Shown piece after piece: positions 7,908-14,348 of a DNA stretch of 32,410 nt. The notes below the pieces were generated by a model that did no database searches, was not told the DNA's origin, and saw only the letters and a program-made list of their open reading frames with translations. How positions within the stretch are numbered: position 1 is the first letter of the stretch; the number at the start of each line of letters is the position of its first letter. Source of the stretch: Desulfurivibrionaceae bacterium (GTDB taxonomy: Bacteria > Desulfobacterota > Desulfobulbia > Desulfobulbales > UBA5123); NCBI GenBank assembly GCA_030145325.1, contig JAQYVW010000036.1, positions 1 through 32,410 of the forward strand. Reading direction: 5' to 3'. Both the position numbers and the translations under genes were made by a program.

Positions 7908-9242
7908 TTATCCCTCTTCTTCAATTCTGGTCAGAACTTGCCGTAACATGGGGCCAAAATTGTTTTTACCGGGGCAAACAAAGCTACAGAGTGCCAGATC
8001 CTCTTCCACCAGTTCCAGGCAGCCCAGTTCTGCGGCTTTTCCGCTGTTGCCGGTGGCCAGGCTTTTGAGCAACGAGGTGGCGATGATGTCCAGGGGCATT
8101 ACTTTTTCGTAGGTGCCCAAGGGGAAGATGGCCCTTCTGCCGCCCCAGGCGGCGGTGGTCATGGTTGATTTTGGGGCACCACAAAGAAATATCGGTAAGC
8201 TTGAAAATCGGTTCCGACCAGGACTCAGCCAGGAAAATAAGCCGCTGCCGTCTCGGTCAGGAAGGGCGACGATTTGTTGATGATAGCGACCCAAGTAAGC
8301 TTCAACACCGTGGGCTTGATGGCCGCTTAACACCGAACCGGAGATAAGACGGCAGTTCTCCGCCCTGGTTTCGCCGGCACATAACTCATCAATGGCAGCA
8401 CCAGGATAGGTACGGGTCAGGCGCGGATTTGCTATGGACGGCCCGGCCAGGGCCACCACCTTATCAGAGGGGAGATAACCGGTGCGGAAAAGATGGCCGA
8501 TGGCCAGGACATCCTGGTAGTCGATATGCCAAATCTCCTTGTCGGGGCCAACTGGGTCAAGAAAATGGATATGGGTTGAAGGTAAACCAGCCGGATGGGG
8601 GCCGTGAAACCTGCGGGTGATGATGCCAGGTAAATGCTGGCCGGGAATATCAGCCGTAGGCGAGGTGCAGAGGTAGGTCTTGGGGGCCAGGGCTTGAATT
8701 TTTTGCAGGCCGAGAATAAACAGCCCAGGGGTTAAACCAAGAATGATCTCTGGGTCGGCGGCCAATGGCAGGCTATCCATGGCGGTGACAAAGAGAGCCG
8801 CCGGGCGAGCGTTGAGGGTTGGGATCTTGCCAAAGGGTCTGGTGCGCAGAGAAGTCCAGAGGCCGGAGGCCACCAGCATTTTTCGGACTATTTCATCATC
8901 CGGCAGGGAAAGAGATGCTGATTCGGGGCTGGCAAAAGATATCCGTTCATTGCCCTCAATGGCGATGACCAGAGATTCAAAGCGTCGTTTGGCGCCTCTA
9001 TTGATGGCCGTTACCTTGCCGCCCACCGGGGCCGTGAAACAGACGCCGGGATTCTTTTTGTCGGTAAAAAGGGTCTGCCCGGCCGCCACCTCATCACCCA
9101 CCTGAACGGCCATTGATGGTTTAAGACCAACATAATCCCTTCCCAGCAGGGCCACATGATCGACAACCGTGGCTGGTTTAATGACTTGCCGGGGAGCGCC
9201 GCTGATGGGGATATCAAGTCCTTTCTTAATGGTTATCTGCAT
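7908..9242 (-). CDS. nqrA: Na+-translocating NADH:quinone reductase subunit A
   Basis: This is the cytoplasm-facing subunit associated with ubiquinone or menaquinone binding. The 444 residues match the family throughout. The start is IKKGLDIPISGAP, followed by DYVGLKPSMAVQVGDEVAAG and FTAPVGGKVTAINRGAKR. The middle has HFLDPVGPDKEIWH, and the C-terminal RnfC-like part has GCLELVEEDLALCSFVCPGK. The ATG lies three bases after the apbE stop, so it is in the same transcript. No frame damage is seen. Confidence 0.96.
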   Translation of the reverse strand: MQITIKKGLDIPISGAPRQVIKPATVVDHVALLGRDYVGLKPSMAVQVGDEVAAGQTLFTDKKNPGVCFTAPVGGKVTAINRGAKRRFESLVIAIEGNERISFASPESASLSLPDDEIVRKMLVASGLWTSLRTRPFGKIPTLNARPAALFVTAMDSLPLAADPEIILGLTPGLFILGLQKIQALAPKTYLCTSPTADIPGQHLPGIITRRFHGPHPAGLPSTHIHFLDPVGPDKEIWHIDYQDVLAIGHLFRTGYLPSDKVVALAGPSIANPRLTRTYPGAAIDELCAGETRAENCRLISGSVLSGHQAHGVEAYLGRYHQQIVALPDRDGSGLFSWLSPGRNRFSSLPIFLCGAPKSTMTTAAWGGRRAIFPLGTYEKVMPLDIIATSLLKSLATGNSGKAAELGCLELVEEDLALCSFVCPGKNNFGPMLRQVLTRIEEEG

Positions 9243-9245
9243 AAG

Positions 9246-10268
9246 TCAGCCTATAAACCCAAGGGTTTTTCGAACCTTAAGATCCTTGGCGATGAAATAT
9301 CCTTCACAACCAGGGAACTGGGCTAAAAGGTCAATGGCATCATTGGCGCCCAGGACCATACAGGCGGTGGCCAAGCCATCGGCCAAGGCGGTGTTGGGGG
9401 CGGTGACGGTGCAGCTTGCCAGTTCGGGCGAGGAGATACCGGTGCGGGGATTGAGGATATGGTTAAGGCGAAAGTCCGGGCTGAATGGTTGGTAATAATC
9501 CCCCGAAGTCGCCACCGCCATGTTTTCGGCTTCGATCACCTCCAGTTTCCGAGCCATTTGTGGGCGCGGGTTCTGAATCCCAATCCGCCAAGGCTCACCG
9601 TTCGTCTTGCCGCCCTTAACAAATAGATCGCCTCCCGCTTCCACATAGACCTGCTTAAAACCATACTGGCCCAAGGTTTCCGTCCCCTGGTCAACGATAT
9701 ACCCCTTGCCGATGCCATCCAGGGTGATCTCCATTCCTGCCTTGAGTAGGCTTATTTGTTTGCCTTGAAGTTGGAGGTTCTCGTGGCCCACAAGGTTAAC
9801 TTTGCTTGCCAGCAAGGCCTGCAATTCTTTGGCGGAGTGATTCTCATTCTGATAGAGGGCCAGCAGGGGTAGCACGGTGATATCAAAAGCGCCATTGCTC
9901 TTTTGGTTGATCAGGTGGGCGAGATTGATTACTGCCTGTAAATCATCACTGGCCTCAGTCAAGAAGCCAGTCCGATTCAACCTTCCCACCTCGCTATTTT
10001 CTCGAAAGCGAGTGAGCTTGCTTTCAATGGCCAGCATCCGCTTGGTGGTTGCCGCCATCGCCGCCTCAGCCTGATCGCGATCCTTACTGCAGACGATGAA
10101 GTTTAGCACCGTTCCCATCATCGGCTGACTTTTGCGAACCATATGTAATTTGGAGTCAGCCAGATCCCATGGGGCAAAACGTAGGGCGCCAGCCGCTCCA
10201 GCAACGGCGACGATCTGGATAAAGGTACGACGATTGAAATGACTCAATAGTGGTGGAGTAGTGCCCAT
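9246..10268 (-). CDS. apbE: FAD:protein FMN transferase ApbE, Tat-type signal
   Basis: ApbE uses FAD and Mg2+ to attach FMN through a phosphoester bond to Thr in SGAT-type motifs, the modification needed by NqrB and NqrC. The 340-residue product begins with a twin-arginine-like signal (FNRRTFIQIVAVAGAAGAL, Arg13-Arg14), so export to the periplasm is likely. It then shows the catalytic family motifs: QPMMGTVLNFIV, DGIGKGYIVD near residue 190, the GGDLFVKG segment, and NHILNPRTG, the metal site. It is the first gene of the nqr operon, with GGAGGAA eight bases before the ATG and a promoter about 110 bases upstream. Placing it first would make the modifying enzyme together with its targets. Confidence 0.95.
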   Translation of the reverse strand: MGTTPPLLSHFNRRTFIQIVAVAGAAGALRFAPWDLADSKLHMVRKSQPMMGTVLNFIVCSKDRDQAEAAMAATTKRMLAIESKLTRFRENSEVGRLNRTGFLTEASDDLQAVINLAHLINQKSNGAFDITVLPLLALYQNENHSAKELQALLASKVNLVGHENLQLQGKQISLLKAGMEITLDGIGKGYIVDQGTETLGQYGFKQVYVEAGGDLFVKGGKTNGEPWRIGIQNPRPQMARKLEVIEAENMAVATSGDYYQPFSPDFRLNHILNPRTGISSPELASCTVTAPNTALADGLATACMVLGANDAIDLLAQFPGCEGYFIAKDLKVRKTLGFIG

Positions 10269-10378
10269 TGCTGTAGTTCCTCCGAGAGGAGAGAGCGCCA
10301 GGGGAAGCGCTGTTTACTTGATGGTGATTATGAACTGTGTTGATGTTGGTAAGTGGTAAATTATTGTCAGGTGTTATG

Positions 10379-10407
10379 ATTGTGCCTATCTTTTTCGGCA
10401 AAGTCAA
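10379..10407 (-). promoter_or_regulatory. candidate promoter of the apbE-nqr operon
   Basis: On the minus strand TTGACT (10407-10402) is followed after 17 bases by CACAAT (10384-10379). It leaves an untranslated leader of about 100 bases before apbE. The -35 box is good and the -10 box weak. Confidence 0.5.
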
Positions 10408-10477
10408 ACGGCAGTAAAAAAGCATAATTCAGCTGCATTTTTTCTGGTGATTAGCAAGGAGCTTCAGCCTTTTTCCT

Positions 10478-10500
10478 GGTGGGACACTATTTGTCCCACC
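10478..10500. repeat. perfect 9-bp inverted repeat
   Basis: GGTGGGACA and TGTCCCACC flank a 5-base loop. No U-run follows on either strand. It sits 46 bases before the IS1595-like start codon, so it may be part of the old insertion end or a leader structure. Confidence 0.5.
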
Positions 10501-10545
10501 TGCTATGCCTAATACTCCTAAACCAACATAAACAGGAGGTTGGCG

Positions 10546-10641
10546 ATGGCTAAGAATAAGGTACAGTTTGAAAAGGCTTTAAGGGTGACTAGGGGGGTAT
10601 TGCGAGATTTAATCATGCAAAAGCATTTCCAATGCCATTGA
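10546..10641 (+). pseudogene. 5' remnant of an IS1595-like transposase
   Basis: A strong ribosome site (AGGAGGT at 10534) and an ATG start MAKNKVQFEKAL, the characteristic N-terminus of IS1595-family transposases. After about 12 codons the reading departs from the family and ends at a TGA after 31 residues. The zinc-ribbon and DDE catalytic parts are absent, so this is a fragment with an intact translation start. Whether the 31-residue peptide is made is unknown. The match is short and from recall of the family N-terminus. Confidence 0.5.
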
Positions 10642-10860
10642 TGTCGCAAAAAGATATCACCGCTACATAAGTATTTGAGAACTTGCCCAATCTCTTGAGG
10701 TCAGAAACCCTGGCCTTTGTAGTCCAGTCGTTGGGGGAAATACCATTGTTGCCTTTATCCTTTTGCACCCAGAAGTGATGGCGCAATTTTTCTGGATAAG
10801 TGAGCGGTTGCCAATAGCGCATTGAGCCGTTAAGCCGCTCCTGGGTTAATGTTTTCCCCC
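10613..10860 (-). other. unassigned short open frame beside the transposase remnant
   Basis: On the minus strand, after the DUF445 stop, a frame stays open from about 10860 to a TGA at 10613. It includes an ATG at 10822 and the segments RYWQPLTYPEKLRHHFWVQK and NDWTTKARVSDLKRLG. There is no good ribosome site and I do not recognise a family. It overlaps the 3' end of the IS1595-like fragment. It may be a decayed foreign gene. Together with the preceding two entries it fills the 600-base gap between apbE and the DUF445 gene. Confidence 0.25.
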
Positions 10861-10872
10861 TGCTTTCTCTGC

Positions 10873-12459
10873 TCAGATTGTGCTTAAAAAGATTAGATTG
10901 AGAAGGCCGATAAGGAAACCCAGCAGGGCGCCGAAGAGGTTGATGTACTTGAATTGCTCTTCCATGATCGACAGCAGCAGTCCTTCCAGGCGCAAGAGGT
11001 CAAGGGTATTGACCTTGCGGGCGACGATGCGGCGGATATTGAGGGTGTCCACCAAACCCGGTACCTCGCGAACGAGAATATTCCCTAACTGTTGCAGCAG
11101 GTAATCACTGATCCCACGTTGAACTTCTTGGGGCAGGAAGTCGGATAGTTTGCCGATGGGGGCCTGGAGAAGGCGGTCTTCGACCAGATCGATAACCACC
11201 TTGTCCAGCAGCCGTTTTACGGTGGTGGAGCGAAGTAGTTTAATTACCTCGTTGGCGGTCCAGTTCAGGGTCTGTTCGGTGCTGTGTTCACCGAACAGGT
11301 CGGCGATGATCTCCTGGATGGGGCGTTGCCGTTGAGTTGCTAACGTTTCCCCACTTAGGGCGGCCACTGTTTTGGCGGTGGCAGGATCGCGTAAGAGGGT
11401 TATGACTTGGTCGGTGATACCGTCACGGAGGATCGGCAGGGTTTCCGGGGTAAGTTTGTTGAATAAATTTGAGGCTGGAGCGGAGAGGAAGTTGTCAGCC
11501 CGGTCGCGGAGTATGGCTGCCACCTTCTCTTGTACGGTATCATCGTAGAGCCACTGGGAGATTTCATCGCCCTTGTTTTGCAGATATTCGCGGACTTTTT
11601 CGCTGATGGTTTCAGGGTTTAGGAAGCCGCCGAGCAGGGCGCCCATTGGTCCGAGATTGGCGGTAAAGGCGGAGACGGCATTGGTAATGCCAAGGGCGAT
11701 TTGTTCTTGCACCAGCGGCTCTTCTAACAGCTTGGCAAGCTTGCTGATCAACTGCGGGGTTTCCGCTTCCAGTCGGTCAAGGAGGAGGGTCTTTAATTCT
11801 GCCGGGAGAATGTCGTTGAGGGTGCGGTCGGCGGCGATAAAGGTGTCGATCTTGCTACCCACCGTTTCGCGCACCCACTGTTCAACGCCATGGCTGCTGA
11901 GGAAGTTCGCCACCCCGGTTTCGATGTTTTTTTGCAACTCATCCTGATTCTGCGCCGAGAGGATATCGTTTAGCGGTTGGTTGAGGAAGGTTTGCAGGTG
12001 GCTGGTAATGGCCGGAGTAACCTGGGCCGCAAAGGCGTCGCTACGGATATGGCTGTGCAGGTGTTTTAAGCTTCGCCAGCGAAGGATTTTGATCCCTACC
12101 TTAAAGTAGGAACGGAATCGCTCAGGGATGATTGATGCCACCGGTCCCAGCGGTAGCGCAAGGGTTTCGGTGATCCGATTATCGATCAACTCCCGTAGTT
12201 CGAGTTTGAATCCCTCTTCGTTTAGAGCCTGGCTGACATCGGTGCTGGTGAGGAGGTGGCCACCCACCATTTCGCCGATGTTTTCTGCCAGTTGTTTTCT
12301 CTTTGAGGGGATCACGCCTGGAGTCATGGGCACTCGTAAGCCGAAGATGTACCATGGCTTGAGGGGCTTGAACAGCATGCGGATAGCTACATAGTTGGTC
12401 ATGTAGCCAATGAATGCCCCCAGCAGTGGCGGAGCTAGATAGGTTGAGATGGGACCCAT
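10873..12459 (-). CDS. DUF445 family membrane protein
   Basis: This is a 528-residue protein of the DUF445 (YheB-like) family, whose role is not established. The N-terminus is a membrane segment with the typical text LLGAFIGYMTNYVAIRMLF, followed by PMTPGVIPSKRKQLAENIG. The long middle (about residues 60-490) is mostly amphipathic helix with repeated segments like the IRELIDNRI pattern. The protein ends in a second membrane helix (LFGALLGFLIGLLNLIFL). Two end anchors with a long helical body suggest a protein spanning or lining the inner membrane. It is read after the aromatic amino acid fusion gene with a 42-base gap holding a 14-bp palindrome (12482-12495) and AAGGAA six bases before the ATG. 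Co-transcription is likely. Confidence 0.9.
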   Translation of the reverse strand: MGPISTYLAPPLLGAFIGYMTNYVAIRMLFKPLKPWYIFGLRVPMTPGVIPSKRKQLAENIGEMVGGHLLTSTDVSQALNEEGFKLELRELIDNRITETLALPLGPVASIIPERFRSYFKVGIKILRWRSLKHLHSHIRSDAFAAQVTPAITSHLQTFLNQPLNDILSAQNQDELQKNIETGVANFLSSHGVEQWVRETVGSKIDTFIAADRTLNDILPAELKTLLLDRLEAETPQLISKLAKLLEEPLVQEQIALGITNAVSAFTANLGPMGALLGGFLNPETISEKVREYLQNKGDEISQWLYDDTVQEKVAAILRDRADNFLSAPASNLFNKLTPETLPILRDGITDQVITLLRDPATAKTVAALSGETLATQRQRPIQEIIADLFGEHSTEQTLNWTANEVIKLLRSTTVKRLLDKVVIDLVEDRLLQAPIGKLSDFLPQEVQRGISDYLLQQLGNILVREVPGLVDTLNIRRIVARKVNTLDLLRLEGLLLSIMEEQFKYINLFGALLGFLIGLLNLIFLSTI

Positions 12460-12501
12460 GGAAGATTTCCTTGATGTTGGTTGAAAATATTTTCAGGAGG
12501 C

Positions 12502-14181
12502 TCAGTACTTGATTAATTTGCTCAGCACTTTGTCCACCGCCAGAGATTGGCGCATGCTGTTGGCAATGAAATCTTCTTTGAGGTGGCGGCGGTTGCTGGT
12601 GATGATATCGCAAATCTTTTCAATCTGTTCTGTTTCGGCAAGCTCGATGATCTGGAGAAGGTTGTCGGCAAAGTTTTTGATGATCTTTCTGCCGTCGCCC
12701 CTGGCGGCCATTATTTCGGCATAGGTGCGCGGGTTTTGGGCGTGGGCGCGGCACATGGCCAAAACCCCGTACAGCGAGGTGAGGGTGGAATGACTGCTGA
12801 TGTCATCAGCGCTGATCCCATTATCTTTGAGCGCCATCCCCATGGCGATGGAGATGGCGGTGGGCAATTTCTGGCCCACTCCCATCAACAGATCATGGCT
12901 GTTGGCGCTGTCATGACAGATATCGGCGCCGTGTTTGTATAAAAAGGCTTCAAATTCGCTGCACAGGGGGCCGCTTCGTTCGCAACGCACCACCGAAACA
13001 TTTTTGTCCTTCATGGTGGCGGTTTGGGGCCCCCAGAGGTTGTGAACCAGCATCACTTCTACTTCTGAGGCGGTGTGGGCCAGGGCGGCGTTGAGGTTGT
13101 TTTCTGCCTCGCCGGCCAGCAGCACCAGGGCCTGGTTACCTTTGAGGAGCGGTCCGTATTGGGCAATGGCCGCAGCGGTGGCGCTGATGGGTACACAGAT
13201 CGCCACCAACTCCACCTTGGCGATCATTTCCTCTGGCGTGAGTTGGGTGGCGCGACCGGTGAGCAGGCAGTTGTAACCTTCGCTTTCCAGACGTTTGCTG
13301 AACCACTGGCTCATCTCACCGGTACCGATAAAGCCAATCTTTTTGATCCGTTTGGCGCGCATGTCCAGACGAGGAAAGGAGCCTAAAACCTTGATCGCCC
13401 CTGGTTCCTGAATGATGTGTGCTTCGATGCGGCTGAGGGCATCTTGCAGGGCGGGATCATTGATATGGCCTTCCGCCTCCACGTAGAATTGTAGCTCCTG
13501 GCTCTTGGGGTCAGTTTCTGAACGCAGGTCAAGGAGGTTGATGCCCCGTTTGCTGAATTCACCCAAGGTGTCGAAGAGTAGTCCCACCCGATCCTTTAGG
13601 GGAACGGTGATCATCGCTGTGGCGTCATAGCCGGTGGGGGTGGGAAGATGTTGGCCCAAGAGGGCGAAACGGGTGCGGCTGTGCGGGGCCACATCGCGCT
13701 GGCGGATGGGGATCCCGTGTTGGCTGAGGATCTCTTCCGGGGCAATAACCATTTGGGTGGTGGCGGCGGTCGCTTTGAGGTCGCTGATCGCCTTTTCTAT
13801 TTCCGGCACCGCCATTCTTGGGGTGTCTGGGAAATGGCAGGTCAGGTATTCCTCGCACTGGCGTAATTCCTGGCTAGTGCCGATAATCATTTCCGGTTGC
13901 TGATCGTTATTGTAAGAGCCTAGGGCCAGGTGGATAGGTAGGACCAGATTATCGATCCAGTGTCCGTGGTTAAGGCTCTCCATTTGATGGAAGTATTCCC
14001 TGATCTCTCCTTCTCGGGTATTGTAGACCGGAATCAGTGCAAAGTCGGCCTTGCCGTTTTTGAAAGCGTTCAGGATGTCGCGAACCTGTGGGAAGAGTTT
14101 AAGCGCGGCGTCTGGATTGTGCAGGCGCGCGGCCTGAAAGGCGTGGGAGCCTTCTGGGCCCAGGGTGGCGATGGTTGTCAT
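12502..14181 (-). CDS. prephenate dehydratase-ACT-prephenate dehydrogenase fusion
   Basis: Both branches from prephenate (to phenylpyruvate and to 4-hydroxyphenylpyruvate) appear joined in one 559-residue cytoplasmic protein. Residues 1-180 are the dehydratase: LGPEGSHAFQAA at the start, the binding loop PVYNTREGE (families usually have N-S here) and the catalytic Thr-Arg-Phe at 170-172 (HSRTRFALLG). Residues 188-270 form an ACT domain (KDRVGLLFDTLGEFSKRGINLLDLRS), the Phe-sensing part. From 279 a Rossmann fold begins (IKKIGFIGTGEMSQWF). Catalytic His380 lies in VHNLWGPQTA, where common TyrA has HPMFGP. The dehydrogenase part is divergent, so its substrate (prephenate or arogenate) and cofactor are open. 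No chorismate mutase domain is present. The start ATG has GAGGA upstream. Confidence 0.85.
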   Translation of the reverse strand: MTTIATLGPEGSHAFQAARLHNPDAALKLFPQVRDILNAFKNGKADFALIPVYNTREGEIREYFHQMESLNHGHWIDNLVLPIHLALGSYNNDQQPEMIIGTSQELRQCEEYLTCHFPDTPRMAVPEIEKAISDLKATAATTQMVIAPEEILSQHGIPIRQRDVAPHSRTRFALLGQHLPTPTGYDATAMITVPLKDRVGLLFDTLGEFSKRGINLLDLRSETDPKSQELQFYVEAEGHINDPALQDALSRIEAHIIQEPGAIKVLGSFPRLDMRAKRIKKIGFIGTGEMSQWFSKRLESEGYNCLLTGRATQLTPEEMIAKVELVAICVPISATAAAIAQYGPLLKGNQALVLLAGEAENNLNAALAHTASEVEVMLVHNLWGPQTATMKDKNVSVVRCERSGPLCSEFEAFLYKHGADICHDSANSHDLLMGVGQKLPTAISIAMGMALKDNGISADDISSHSTLTSLYGVLAMCRAHAQNPRTYAEIMAARGDGRKIIKNFADNLLQIIELAETEQIEKICDIITSNRRHLKEDFIANSMRQSLAVDKVLSKLIKY

Positions 14182-14348
14182 GGCGTGCCGATCCTCAAAG
14201 GTCAGGGGTTCGTGACTGCGTGACTGGCTATGATGCCAGCCTGGTGAATATAGATCAATCTTTATAGAATACTTTTTTAGTTGGTTCCGCCACTGCGGTC
14301 AACCCGTTTTCTGTAAAAATATTAGTTGATTATCTGGATGTAAAAGGG

